Positions 17,205-28,693 of a stretch of 64,000 nt of DNA are shown one piece after another. The position numbers and the translations under genes were made by a program. Origin of the DNA: an uncultured Pseudothermotoga sp. (GTDB taxonomy: Bacteria; Thermotogota; Thermotogae; Thermotogales; DSM-5069); assembly GCA_937995655.1 (NCBI GenBank), contig CALKJI010000010.1, positions 62,001 through 126,000 on the forward strand. The letters run 5' to 3'. The notes under the pieces are model-generated. The model was given only the letters and a program-made list of their open reading frames with translations. It was not told the origin of the DNA and ran no database searches. Positions within the stretch are counted from its first letter, which is position 1. Every line of letters begins with the position of its first letter.

Positions 17205-18779
17205 ATGAAAAGCTTTCGTAGTAGAACCCTTGCTTTGATAAGAGATTTCTCAACTGAGGAACAACTCTTTCTTTATCACAAAGCCAGAGAATTGAAAGAA
17301 AGATGGTTGAACAAAGGGAACCTTGACGACTTTCAAATCAAGGACCCTGTGAACATTTACATAGTCTTTGTTGAGCCAAGCACGAGAACCAAAGAGTCTT
17401 TCATAAATGCCGCAAGATTTCACAAGAACGCTCGCGTGAATATCTTTGACGCAGAACACTCTTCCTTCAATAAAAATGAAAGTTATGTTGACACCTTCAA
17501 CATGCTCACGAGTTATGGTGACTATTCCATATTTGTTATCAGAACAAGATTAGAGGGTGTACCAAGACTTTTGGAAAGGAAGGTAGGTGAGTTTGCGCAG
17601 CGACATGGGATAGAAAGACCAGCCTTTATAAATGGTGGTGACGGAAGGCATGAACACCCAACTCAAGAGTTGTTAGATGAATTCACATTTCTTGAACAAA
17701 ACAACTTTGAGAACTCCCATATCAGAATTGCCCTCATAGGTGATTTGCTCCATGGAAGAACGATTCATTCTAAAGTTGATGGTCTAAGGATCTTCAAAAA
17801 TGTCGAGGTAGATTTGATTGCTCCTGAGGATATTCAGATGCCAGAACATTATGTTGAAAAGATGAAATCAAACGGCTTCGAGGTGAGAAAGTTTTCTTCA
17901 ATCGATGAATATCTTTCTACGAACAGTACGGCAAAGATTTGGTATTTCACAAGATTACAACTTGAAAGAATGGGAGAAGACATCTTAGAAAAAGAACATA
18001 TCTTGAGAAAGGCAGTGACTTTTAGAAAAGATATGCTCGATAAAATCAGTGAAGGGACCAAGTTCTATCACCCTCTTCCAAGACCGAAGATGAATCCAGA
18101 GATACCTACCTTTCTCGATGAACTAGCTCTCAATGGTTGGGAAACACAGGCCAGAAACGGTTTCTGGGTGAGAGTCGTTTTGCTTTCTATGCTCGGTGGA
18201 GCAATCACTATGGAGTGTGAAGAGACGACGCAACCTTTTGCACAGGAAGATGAATATGAGTTTATCATACCAGCTCAGATCGTTCATGGCACAAAAGGCC
18301 TTGCCAAGGAGGGAAAGCGTGGTATCAAACCCATTGAGAATGGAACCGTGATAGATCACATTGCAAAAGGCAAAAGCACCGAAGAAATCTTCAACACCGT
18401 TGTAAAGATCAGAAAGATTCTGAAACTTTACGACTGTGACAGCGCAGATGGTATCTTCAAATCTGCAGACGGAAGCTACAAGGGTTATATCAGCTTGCCA
18501 GACAGATACTTGGGTAAAAAGGAGATCAAGAAACTCGCCGCAATTGCTCCAAACACAACTGTGAATATCATAAAAGATGCGTCTGTGAAGGAGAAATATC
18601 GAATCAAACTGCCTCCCAAGATATACAACTTTGATGAAATTAGATGCAAAAACGAAAACTGTATTACCCATCCCAAGAACGGTGAGAATGTTGCAGCATC
18701 TTTCGTTAGAATCGGTGATAAACTAGTTTGTGAATATTGTGAAACACCACATGAATACAGTGAAATATGGATGATATAG
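17205..18779 (+). CDS. pyrBI: aspartate carbamoyltransferase, fused catalytic and regulatory chains
   Basis: A 524-residue fusion. Residues 1 to about 340 are the PyrB catalytic chain, with the carbamoyl phosphate motif EPSTRTKESF (52-61), GGDGRHEHPTQELLD and FYHPLPRP. Residues about 365-524 are the PyrI regulatory chain, with a nucleotide-binding part and a zinc domain using C-x4-C and C-x2-C (CKNENC and CEYC). It makes carbamoyl aspartate, the first committed step of pyrimidine synthesis. The fusion is known from Thermotoga. GGAGGTG lies 6 bp before the ATG. A leader with an attenuator precedes it, and no other pyr gene adjoins. Confidence 0.95.
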   Translation: MKSFRSRTLALIRDFSTEEQLFLYHKARELKERWLNKGNLDDFQIKDPVNIYIVFVEPSTRTKESFINAARFHKNARVNIFDAEHSSFNKNESYVDTFNMLTSYGDYSIFVIRTRLEGVPRLLERKVGEFAQRHGIERPAFINGGDGRHEHPTQELLDEFTFLEQNNFENSHIRIALIGDLLHGRTIHSKVDGLRIFKNVEVDLIAPEDIQMPEHYVEKMKSNGFEVRKFSSIDEYLSTNSTAKIWYFTRLQLERMGEDILEKEHILRKAVTFRKDMLDKISEGTKFYHPLPRPKMNPEIPTFLDELALNGWETQARNGFWVRVVLLSMLGGAITMECEETTQPFAQEDEYEFIIPAQIVHGTKGLAKEGKRGIKPIENGTVIDHIAKGKSTEEIFNTVVKIRKILKLYDCDSADGIFKSADGSYKGYISLPDRYLGKKEIKKLAAIAPNTTVNIIKDASVKEKYRIKLPPKIYNFDEIRCKNENCITHPKNGENVAASFVRIGDKLVCEYCETPHEYSEIWMI

Positions 18780-18796
18780 AAACCGGGAGTGATGAG

Positions 18797-19567
18797 ATGA
18801 ATTTGAATAACTTCAAATGGGCTTTGGTTACAGGGGCTTCGTCAGGAATTGGAAGAGAATTTGCCATCGAGCTTTCTAAAAGGGGTCTGAATATAATCGC
18901 GGTCGGAAGAAATGGGCAGAGTTTGGAGGAAGTCGCCGATAAAGTGAAACAGTTTTCCGATGTTGAGTTTTTGATCTATCGGGCAGATCTTTCAAAGCAA
19001 GAAAATGTGAGAACTCTCATTATGGACCTTTCAAAATATCAGATCGATCTGCTGATTAATAACGCTGGTTTTGGCCTTTACGGAGAGTTCATCAAACTTG
19101 AACTTGCAGAGATTGAAGGGATGATAGAGCTCAATGTCAAAACCCTGACTACTCTCAGCCATGTATTTGCAAACCAGATGGTATCAAAAGGTTTAGGTGG
19201 TATCATAAACATTGCATCTGTTGCTGGACATATTCCTCTTCCCTACTTCAATGTATATGCAGCCACAAAGGCTTACGTATACAACTTTTCACTTGCACTA
19301 TGGGCTGAGTTGAGAAAATACAATGTTCATGTCTTGTGTGTCTCTCCGGGTCCAACAGAAACAAGGTTTTTTGAAAGAGCTTTCAAGCGTCAAGATTTGA
19401 GAAAATTTGGAGGCCGAATGCAACCAGATGAGGTTGTCGCTGGTGCGCTCAAAGCTTTTGAAAAGGGCGCAGCTGTATATATTCCTGGCTTGAAAAACAA
19501 GATCATTACCTTTGTGGGCAAGAAACTTTTTCCCGATAGGTTTATTGCAAAGGTCGCCAGCGATTAG
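18797..19567 (+). CDS. short-chain dehydrogenase/reductase
   Basis: A 256-residue classical SDR: the NAD(P) loop TGASSGIGREFA at about residues 12-23, NNAGFG at 83-88, the catalytic serine in INIASVAGH, and the YAATK active-site motif. The basic residues after the glycine loop suggest NADP preference. The substrate is unknown. ATG 18797 is chosen since GGGAGTGA lies just upstream; an in-frame ATG further upstream overlaps pyrBI. It follows pyrBI by 17 bp, and its stop overlaps the convergent dipeptidase gene by 4 bp. Confidence 0.87.
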   Translation: MNLNNFKWALVTGASSGIGREFAIELSKRGLNIIAVGRNGQSLEEVADKVKQFSDVEFLIYRADLSKQENVRTLIMDLSKYQIDLLINNAGFGLYGEFIKLELAEIEGMIELNVKTLTTLSHVFANQMVSKGLGGIINIASVAGHIPLPYFNVYAATKAYVYNFSLALWAELRKYNVHVLCVSPGPTETRFFERAFKRQDLRKFGGRMQPDEVVAGALKAFEKGAAVYIPGLKNKIITFVGKKLFPDRFIAKVASD

Positions 19568-20541
19568 TTTAGATTGTTCTTGAGGAAGTTCATAAAGTTG
19601 AGCCAAGAAATCTTTTCAATTTCCTCTTTAGCGAAACCGTTTTTCTGAAGCAAATCAAGTAGGGCTGGAACTTTAGTAGTATCTTCCAGCCCTTTTGTCA
19701 TCTGGCTTTGTTTTTGAACAACATTTTTGAGTGAATCATCTTTCATAAGATAATCAAAAAAGTCAAAGCCGAGGCAAATGTGTCCGACACCCACTATGCT
19801 GGCGACATAAGTTATATGTTGAACTACTTTTTCTATCGTTGGATTTTCACGATCTACGATCTGTGGCAGTGCACTGATACCTATTAAACCTCCAGATTGA
19901 GCTATGGCTTTTATCTGATCATCTTTGAGGTTTCTTGGCACTGGACACAAAGAAAATGCATTTGAATGAGTTGCAATAACAGGTTTTTGAACGATCTTCA
20001 TTGCATCCCAGAAACTTCTCTCACTCAAATGAGATACATCAAAGATCACGCCAAGCTTCTCTATGATCTTTATGGCTTGCTTTCCTAGATCGGTCAAGCC
20101 TTTTGAGTTATCATCGCAGCCACAACCAGCGGCAAGGTTGTTGAGTTCATTCCAAGTAAGGCTCATTATTCTAAAACCCAAGTCGTATAGAGCAATGATA
20201 AAATCTACGTTCTTGCCTATTCCGATCAAACCTTCTATGCTTGAGATCACAGCAATCTTTCCTTCTTCCGCGGCTTTGTCAATCTGATCGGATCTTTGTG
20301 CAAAGACAAAATCTTTGTGGTTCATCAACTCGATTTGTTCAGATCTTGCACCAAGCATTTGTATAAATCTGTTCATTGGATCTTCAATCTTTGGGTTGGT
20401 CCACACCGCTGCATTGATACCCCAGACACCACCCGATTTGAGTCTTGGAAGATGGTAGGTTCTAAGAACATCGTTGTCTCCTTTTTCTTTTTTTAGAGAA
20501 AGGTCATACCATATATCTGTGTGCGTGTCAAAAACTCTCAT
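19564..20541 (-). CDS. membrane dipeptidase-type M19 peptidase
   Basis: A 325-residue M19 (renal dipeptidase) family enzyme. The zinc ligands and neighbours are visible: DTHTDIWYD at the N-terminus, ISSIEGLIG with the bridging glutamate, FDVSHLS, and ATHSNAFSLCPVPRN. It should hydrolyse dipeptides, including D-residues at the second position. No signal peptide is present, so it is cytosolic. The start has GAGGTGAA just upstream. It fits the proteolytic bias of this strain: S9, M14 and C11 peptidases also occur in the window. Confidence 0.88.
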   Translation of the reverse strand: MRVFDTHTDIWYDLSLKKEKGDNDVLRTYHLPRLKSGGVWGINAAVWTNPKIEDPMNRFIQMLGARSEQIELMNHKDFVFAQRSDQIDKAAEEGKIAVISSIEGLIGIGKNVDFIIALYDLGFRIMSLTWNELNNLAAGCGCDDNSKGLTDLGKQAIKIIEKLGVIFDVSHLSERSFWDAMKIVQKPVIATHSNAFSLCPVPRNLKDDQIKAIAQSGGLIGISALPQIVDRENPTIEKVVQHITYVASIVGVGHICLGFDFFDYLMKDDSLKNVVQKQSQMTKGLEDTTKVPALLDLLQKNGFAKEEIEKISWLNFMNFLKNNLN

Positions 20542-20860
20542 TTTTTCACCTCTCTTGGCTGATACGATTGTAAACTATTCTTATGCAAATAAAAAGACTT
20601 AGTAATGCGATTTATAAACCTTAGTTTTAGCCATAATGATAATGCACTATCAATAAAACAACTTTCCAAGGGTGTGAACGGGACTGGCTTTTCAAATTCA
20701 TACAGACCATCGGTGATACCATGCCTGGTCCCCTCATTGATTGCAAAAGTATTCAAAAACTGTTCTGTGGTTTTCGTTTCTCTTTTTCCTGTCTCAATGA
20801 ACCGTTCTACTTTCTTTCATTGGTCTATAGCATTACAAACAGTGACTTCGATTATATTAA
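20538..20860 (-). pseudogene. possible gene remnant, product unknown
   Basis: The 462-bp gap between the M19 and S9 genes holds no intact gene. On the minus strand a frame reads KKVERFIETGKRETK, then TTEQFLNTFAIN and ITDGLYEFEKPVPFTPLE, with codon use and charge like real coding DNA, down to about 20620, after which it turns into low-quality sequence. An in-frame TGA lies directly before KKVE, and an ATG two bases away is out of frame, so the 5' end looks broken. A TATAAT on the same strand lies about 45 bp upstream. I do not recognise the product. The plus-strand frame over the same region looks like a shadow. Confidence 0.3.
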
Positions 20861-21003
20861 AAGGAGCCCTGATGAGTGAGATTTATGAACTTAACTGTGT
20901 AAGACTAAGACCTTTCTTTCGAGCCATCGTAGTTCAGTTTTTTGATTTCACAATAGTTAAAAGTGTCTTTCGAGAAAATACAATCCAGATATGCATTGAT
21001 GAA

Positions 21004-22902
21004 TCAAGCCTTCTCTGACTCATCCTTCTTTTTTAAGATCTGTTCTACATCAAAGCCTTCTTCGTATTTCTTCAGTTTTCTTGCGAAAAACTCCATGAAA
21101 AGTCTGTATCTTTTCATTCTATGTCTTGGACTTGCTTGCAAACTGTGTCCGTGGGCTCCTTTCTTAAATATCGCTATGTATGCCTCTTTTCCTAGATCTT
21201 TGAGCAGATGGTAGAACATCACACTCTGATCAAGAGGGCATCTATAGTCTTCGAGGCTATGAATAATCAACAATGGCGCTTGAACATTCTGGGCATGGAA
21301 AAGTGGGCTGAGTCTTCTATAATTTTCATTTTCAAGTGGATTATCTCCGATTACTTCCTTGTCAAACCAAAGACCTATATCGGAAAAGGCATAACTTGTA
21401 AGCCAGTAACTTATACCGTTTTCGCTGATTCCAGTTTTAAAGATTTTACTTTGAGTCAACGCCCAGTTTGTCATGAAGCCACCATAGCTTATGCCTGTTA
21501 TCCCAACTCTTTCTCTATCGGCTTGGGGTTCCAGCTCAAAGAACTTCTCTAATCCGTTCAGTATATCTTGAAAATCCTCTAACCCAGTTCTCTCAAGTAC
21601 CTTTAAAGCAAAGTCTTCATCATAACCATTACTCCCCCTTGGATTGACAAAAACAACGTAGAAACCTTTATTAGCCATGAGCTGAAACTCGTACTTGAAG
21701 TAGTAACCGTACATTCCTTTGGGCCCACCGTGAACGAAAACTATCACTGGTACCTTTTCACCTTCCTCGACTTGTGGTTTTATATACCACCCGTCGAGCT
21801 CTAAGTTCAAACTCTCATATTTGAAGTGATTCAGAGGTCTTGTACTGAGTTTCGCAAATATTGGTTCATTGTAATCGGTTATCTGTACTGAGCCTTCATT
21901 CCAAAGATAAAGTTCTCTGAGCTTTGTATCAGTTTCTTTAAGAAAAACAACCTTACCATCGTTGCTCACATCGAATTCCGTTACCCATGAGTTGTCTTCT
22001 ACAATAGGGATTAGCTCTCTCCCTTTTAGTTTGTATAGATTCACCTTTCCTTGTTTTGCTGTTGTAAAGTACACATTTCCCCTTTCATCAATTTTCCCTT
22101 GTTCATTATTGTAAACAAGATGATCGGTCAATGGAATGACTTCTTTCCCGTTCCAGATATAGAGAAAATTGTGTTCGCTCATTTTATCCTTCCTTGGCTT
22201 TCCGTGAAGCAAAAGTGCTTCTCCGTTGGAATCTAAGACTGTATAGGAAACACCTTCAAAGAGTTTCTTACTTTCTCCATCTTCATGAATATAAATGTCA
22301 TAGAGCTTGAAAAATTGAAGTTTATTGTCCTTTCTATGGGGTACGGTGTATATTATTTTGTCATTGTGCCATATACCTGAAGAAAATTTTTCTGCTGTGA
22401 ACTCTTCAAGGATCTCCTCACTCTTTGTATCGACTACCCAAAAGGTAGTTCTCTCGCCATCAAAGAATGCCTTGGCATCAAACCAAACGGGTACTTCATC
22501 ATCAAAGATGAGATCTTCATCTTCTTTCCTTTTGAAACCGATGACTAAAATTCTTCTATCATCTTTGTTCCAACTCACACTGATGATATTTTTCGCCTGC
22601 AGGATCCTCTTTCCGCTCATGGAACTCAAATCGTAAAGGAATAGTTCTGTACTCTTCTTTTCTTTGTTGGCTCTTGTAAAGGTCATTTTCTTACCATCTG
22701 GAGAAAAGCGAGGCATCAAAGCATTTTCGATAAATTTCTTCGTACCATTTTCTTCAATAATTATGGTGTTCTCGTACTCGTTATTTTTCAAATTTGCCTT
22801 TGTCAACACATAAGCAATTCTCTGACCATCCTTTGAGATCTTAGGATCGTTTAAATAAGCAAACTTGCAAAAAGTACTCTCATCCCATTCGATTTTTTTC
22901 AC
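21004..22902 (-). CDS. S9 family acylaminoacyl/prolyl oligopeptidase
   Basis: A 632-residue two-domain serine peptidase. The first 340 or so residues are beta-propeller strands (PKISKDGQRIAYVLTK, MPRFSPDGKKMTFTR), and the C-terminal alpha/beta hydrolase carries the catalytic serine in GISYGGFMTNW, the aspartate in HSLEDYRCP and the histidine in KKGAHGHSLQ. GGPKGMYGYYF with FVHGG forms the oxyanion region. No signal peptide, so it acts in the cytosol on short peptides. It is monocistronic, with GGGGAGGTG upstream of the start. Confidence 0.92.
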   Translation of the reverse strand: MKKIEWDESTFCKFAYLNDPKISKDGQRIAYVLTKANLKNNEYENTIIIEENGTKKFIENALMPRFSPDGKKMTFTRANKEKKSTELFLYDLSSMSGKRILQAKNIISVSWNKDDRRILVIGFKRKEDEDLIFDDEVPVWFDAKAFFDGERTTFWVVDTKSEEILEEFTAEKFSSGIWHNDKIIYTVPHRKDNKLQFFKLYDIYIHEDGESKKLFEGVSYTVLDSNGEALLLHGKPRKDKMSEHNFLYIWNGKEVIPLTDHLVYNNEQGKIDERGNVYFTTAKQGKVNLYKLKGRELIPIVEDNSWVTEFDVSNDGKVVFLKETDTKLRELYLWNEGSVQITDYNEPIFAKLSTRPLNHFKYESLNLELDGWYIKPQVEEGEKVPVIVFVHGGPKGMYGYYFKYEFQLMANKGFYVVFVNPRGSNGYDEDFALKVLERTGLEDFQDILNGLEKFFELEPQADRERVGITGISYGGFMTNWALTQSKIFKTGISENGISYWLTSYAFSDIGLWFDKEVIGDNPLENENYRRLSPLFHAQNVQAPLLIIHSLEDYRCPLDQSVMFYHLLKDLGKEAYIAIFKKGAHGHSLQASPRHRMKRYRLFMEFFARKLKKYEEGFDVEQILKKKDESEKA

Positions 22903-23125
22903 AACTACACCTCCCCTTTATGAAAAAATCATATCACTATAAGTTGCGCAAGCAAACAAAGTAGATCTTAATTACTAAAATATTAAATTGAAGTGTTGTT
23001 TTAGATAATCCACACAGATAGAGAAACACAAGTGTAATATAAAAGTGGACAAGGTGTTTCCTGTGTGACTTGTTTTTAATTGATTTCTTGACAACTATGG
23101 TTTAACATTCAAAGAGGTGTTTGGC

Positions 23126-24427
23126 ATGTTTGAAAATTTGCAAGAGAAATTATCAAAGGTCTTCAAATCTCTAACGGGCCAAGGCAGACTCACAGAAAGG
23201 AATATAAATGATGCTGTTAGACAAGTCAAATTGTCTTTGCTCGAGGCTGATGTAAACTTCAGGGTTGTGAAGGAATTCATAGATTCGGTGAAGGAAAAGG
23301 CACTGGGAGAAGAGGTTCTCAAGAGCTTCACACCTGATCAACAGTTTATAAAAATAGTCCGTGATGAATTGATCAACATAATGGGGAAATCTTCAGTATC
23401 GTTGAATTTAAAACACCATCCTTCGGTGCTAATGCTCGTTGGTCTTCAAGGAAGTGGGAAGACTACGACTGCTGCGAAACTGGGAAATCACCTGAGAAAA
23501 TCTGGGAGAAACGTCTTGCTTGTTGCGGCAGATACTTACAGGCCGGCAGCTATAGATCAGCTCGAAAAACTTGGTAAATCTATTCAGATAAATGTTTTCG
23601 TAGGAGACAGGAAAAATCCTATCAAGATTGTAAAGGAAGCCCTTGAATTTGCAAAGAATTCTCAATACAACGCCGTTGTACTTGATACCGCCGGCAGGCT
23701 TCACATAGATGAAGAGATGATGAATGAACTAGAACAGATCAAGCAGCTATCAGGACCAGACGAAATTCTAATGGTTGTTGATGCCATGGTAGGGCAAGAT
23801 GCGGTCAATTCTGCCACGGAATTCGATAGAAGGTTGGACTTGACTGGGTTCATCGTCACGAAGATGGATGGCGATGCTCGTGGTGGTGTGATACTTTCCA
23901 TAAGTCATATCACTAAGAAACCCGTGAAGTTCGTAGGTGTTGGAGAAAAGATAGATGCCTTTGAGCCTTTCCATCCAGACAGGGTTGCAGCAAGGATTCT
24001 TGGCATGGGAGACGTGCTCACATTGATTGAAAAGGCCGAGAAAGAGCTCGATAAAGAAAAGATGGAAACGATTGGTAAGAAGATGCTCCAGGCTGAATTC
24101 ACGCTGGAAGATTTTCAAGAACAGTTAAAAGAGATGAAAAAGCTTGGGCCACTTTCTTCGATCATAGAAATGTTACCAGGTGCGCCGAAAGTAGATTTAG
24201 AGACCAGTGAAAAACAGCTCAAACGTACTGAAGCAATAATAAATTCCATGACCCCAGAGGAGAGAAGAAATCCAAGAATCCTCAACGCAAGCAGAAAGGT
24301 GAGAATCGCAAAGGGTAGTGGTACGACGGTGCAAGATGTGAATAAATTGCTCAAGTCCTATGAAGAGATGAAGGAACTCATGAAAAGAATGAAACATGGG
24401 AAGCTGAAGCTTCCGTTCAAAATTTGA
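23126..24427 (+). CDS. ffh: signal recognition particle GTPase Ffh
   Basis: The 433-residue protein has the SRP54 N domain (1-90), the G domain with [33 protein letters not shown] and [10 protein letters not shown], and the methionine-bearing M domain (about 325-433). It binds SRP RNA (gene at 50.05 kb) and targets nascent membrane proteins. The ATG at 23126 is chosen because AGAGGTG ends 6 bp upstream; the GTG nine bases earlier overlaps this site. It leads an operon with rpsP, khpA, rimM, trmD, a methyltransferase, rplS and lepB. The M domain is short but complete. Confidence 0.96.
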   Translation: MFENLQEKLSKVFKSLTGQGRLTERNINDAVRQVKLSLLEADVNFRVVKEFIDSVKEKALGEEVLKSFTPDQQFIKIVRDELINIMGKSSVSLNLKHHPSVLMLVGLQGSGKTTTAAKLGNHLRKSGRNVLLVAADTYRPAAIDQLEKLGKSIQINVFVGDRKNPIKIVKEALEFAKNSQYNAVVLDTAGRLHIDEEMMNELEQIKQLSGPDEILMVVDAMVGQDAVNSATEFDRRLDLTGFIVTKMDGDARGGVILSISHITKKPVKFVGVGEKIDAFEPFHPDRVAARILGMGDVLTLIEKAEKELDKEKMETIGKKMLQAEFTLEDFQEQLKEMKKLGPLSSIIEMLPGAPKVDLETSEKQLKRTEAIINSMTPEERRNPRILNASRKVRIAKGSGTTVQDVNKLLKSYEEMKELMKRMKHGKLKLPFKI

Positions 24428-24441
24428 CAGGAGGTGTAAAG

Positions 24442-24738
24442 GTGGTAAGGATTAGACTCACACGAATGGGAAAGAGACACATGCCTTTTTACAGGATTGT
24501 GGTGGTGGATTCAAAGAAAAAACGTGACGGTGCTTACATTGAATCACTGGGTTACTACAACCCTCTCAGGGAACCGGTACAGATTGATGTGAATGTTGAG
24601 AAGGCCGTTGAATGGATCTTGAAAGGAGCCCAGCCGAGCGATACAGTTTCTGATATTCTCAGCAAAGCGGGAGTTCTTGCAAAGGTTCATCAGATCAAGT
24701 ACTCGAAAAAGGAGAAGAGTGATGAAACACTTAGTTGA
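24442..24738 (+). CDS. rpsP: 30S ribosomal protein S16
   Basis: The start is GTG 24442, giving [18 protein letters not shown], with AGGAGGTG 5 bp upstream; longer forms run through this site. The 98-residue protein shows [18 protein letters not shown] and NPLREP, all typical of S16. The core rpsP-rimM-trmD-rplS order is widely conserved in bacteria. It begins 14 bp after ffh and overlaps khpA by 17 bp. Confidence 0.96.
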   Translation: MVRIRLTRMGKRHMPFYRIVVVDSKKKRDGAYIESLGYYNPLREPVQIDVNVEKAVEWILKGAQPSDTVSDILSKAGVLAKVHQIKYSKKEKSDETLS

Positions 24739-24946
24739 GTACATTCTCAAAGGCATTGTGAAACACCCTGAGGATGTAGTAGTGGTTGAGTTCGATGAGG
24801 ATGGAAAGAAAGTTGTGGAGATCGTTGTGAACGAAGAGGACGTTGGACAGGTCATAGGAAAAGATGGAAGAACGATAAAATCTTTGAAGATCTTGTTGAC
24901 GGCTTTATTGGACAATGAAAACTTTATCCTAAGGGTGATAAGGTGA
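24722..24946 (+). CDS. khpA: KH-domain RNA-binding protein KhpA
   Basis: The 74-residue protein is a single KH domain with the [18 protein letters not shown] loop. In Firmicutes its homologue forms a dimer with KhpB (EloR/Jag) and affects cell elongation genes after transcription. The ATG at 24722 follows AAAGGAG by 7 bp. It overlaps rpsP and overlaps rimM by 4 bp, so it is translationally coupled in the ribosomal operon. Confidence 0.93.
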   Translation: MKHLVEYILKGIVKHPEDVVVVEFDEDGKKVVEIVVNEEDVGQVIGKDGRTIKSLKILLTALLDNENFILRVIR

Positions 24947-25448
24947 AAGAATATGTTGTCATCGGCAAAATCGTAAGAACACATGGACTAATGGGAAATG
25001 TCAGGGTTCAACCTTTGACAAACGTGCTTGAGGTCTTTGATAAGTCTAAGCAATTCTTTATAATGGACGAGTCACGCGATGAAATCTACACAGTTCAAGT
25101 TGAAGATATCAAGAGAAGTGGAAAAACGTTCTTAATTAAATTTTATGGTGTCAATAACGAAGAAACTGCAAAGAAGATCGTTGGGCTTAAGATAGTTATG
25201 AAAGCTGAAGACTTACCAAAGCTCAGTTCACCTGACGAGTTCTATTATTACGAAGTTCTCAACATCGATGTCTTTGACCAGACTGGTAATTTTATCGGAA
25301 AAGTTTGTGACATCATCTCAACAGGTTCTAACGAGGTTTTAGTTGTGAGAAGTGATGATGAAGAGCTCCTCTTACCAATGATACGTGATTACGTAGTAGA
25401 ATTCCACAAGAAAGATCGGTTGATTGTGAGAATACCGGAGTGGATCTG

Positions 25449-25449
<1 letters not shown>
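24943..25449 (+). CDS. rimM: 16S rRNA processing protein RimM
   Basis: A 168-residue RimM: N-terminal barrel with IGKIVRTHGLMGNVRV, then a PRC-barrel domain with EFYYYEVLNIDVFDQTG and LLLPMIRDYVVEF. It helps 30S head assembly through S19. The start is GTG 24943 in a 4-bp overlap with khpA. Its stop overlaps trmD by one base (TGATG). Confidence 0.95.
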
Positions 25450-26748
<1,299 letters not shown>

Positions 26749-26752
26749 AGCC

Positions 26753-27118
26753 ATGAGCATGGACAACCTTGTCAGGATCATTGAGAAAGATCAATACAGA
26801 GAACTTCCAGATTTCAGATCTGGAGATACGGTTAGAGTTCATGTCAAAGTTGTTGAAGGAGGGAAAGAGCGTACACAGGTCTTTGAAGGGATAGTCATAA
26901 GTATTAGAGGATCTGGCTTGGGGAAAACCTTTACCGTTAGAAAAATCGCGAGTGGCGGTGTAGGAGTAGAAAGAACCTTTCCTTATCACGCACCTGTTGT
27001 GCAGAAGGTTGAGGTTGTTAGAAAGACTCTTTCGAGACGTGCGAAATTGTATTACATTAGAGATGTCAAGGGCAAACTGAAACTTAAGGAACGCAAGGAA
27101 AAGGAGTCTAAAGAGTAA
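26753..27118 (+). CDS. rplS: 50S ribosomal protein L19
   Basis: A 121-residue L19 with [36 protein letters not shown] and [19 protein letters not shown], all highly typical. It sits at the 30S-50S interface. ATG 26753 has AGGAGGT 8 bp upstream; ATG 26759 is an alternative with a longer spacing. It is 4 bp after the methyltransferase gene and one base before lepB. Confidence 0.96.
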   Translation: MSMDNLVRIIEKDQYRELPDFRSGDTVRVHVKVVEGGKERTQVFEGIVISIRGSGLGKTFTVRKIASGGVGVERTFPYHAPVVQKVEVVRKTLSRRAKLYYIRDVKGKLKLKERKEKESKE

Positions 27119-27119
27119 G

Positions 27120-27966
27120 ATGCCCGCAAAAAGGAGCCTAAAAAAAGAGGTGATAGAGTGGGGTAAAGCCCTACTCTATGCTGTTGTTGCAGCCACGATA
27201 ATCAGGCTGTTTGTTTTTGAAACAATGCTTGTTCCAACTGGATCGATGATACCAACCATAAATATAGGCGATAGGTTGTTCATAGAAAAGGTTACTTACA
27301 CTGCGCGAGAACCAGAGATTGGTGATATCGTTGTTTTTTGGTCTCCTTTCATCGATGAACGCGCTCAAACGATGCTTCGTTTCTTTGATAAATTCATGGA
27401 CTTGTTTGCGCCTGCACGATTCAAAGGGCACGTGAAGTATGTAAAAAGGCTTGTTGCAAAAGATGGGGATTTAATACAGTTGAAAACCCACGAAGATGGG
27501 AGATACTACCTTTATGTCAATGGCAAGATTCCCGATGGTTTTGAAAATAGAACTTATTCACCAGAAGGGATCTTTCAAAACCCCAGACTGCTCAGTCTCT
27601 TTGTGGAGGCAAGCCGTTTGAGAGATAAACCAACTGAGTATAGGTTGTATTTACAGAATCTGGCACGTCAAGATTCATACACTGCGAATTTGGTCTTTTC
27701 AGTGGTGGGCGGCATCAACCCTGTTCCCCTGGGTATACCTTTTGATAAGACCTACGATGAGATTTACAAAGGAATTGATTTATCCAAGTATATACGCAAT
27801 ACAAAGGATGGTATAGAAGTAGAAGTACCGGCTGGTTTTTACTTTTTCATGGGTGATAACACAAAAGACAGCTTTGACAGCAGGTATTTTGGTTTTGTCC
27901 CAAAAGATCATGTAATAGGAAGGCCTATTTTGCGAATATGGCCAATTAAAGATTTTGGACCAGTGC

Positions 27967-27977
<11 letters not shown>
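27120..27977 (+). CDS. lepB: signal peptidase I
   Basis: A 285-residue S26 peptidase. An N-terminal membrane helix (about 16-36) leads to the catalytic serine in PTGSMIPT (Ser42), and the general base lysine lies in KYVKRLVAKDGD (Lys109). The C-terminal GDNTKDSFDSRYFG is conserved box E. It is longer than minimal enzymes because of an insertion at about residues 135-230. It removes signal peptides at the outer face of the inner membrane. It ends the ffh-rpsP operon, with its stop inside a terminator stem. Confidence 0.95.
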
Positions 27978-28646
<669 letters not shown>

Positions 28647-28693
28647 ATTCATACCTTGATCAAATTTCATCAATACTGATGGGGTGTGATTGT

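Noticed and set aside
20605-21018. Plus-strand 137-codon frame between the M19 and S9 genes
   Set aside because: Serine, phenylalanine and valine-rich with no ribosome binding site; its 3' end runs into the S9 gene on the other strand. The minus-strand remnant is more protein-like.
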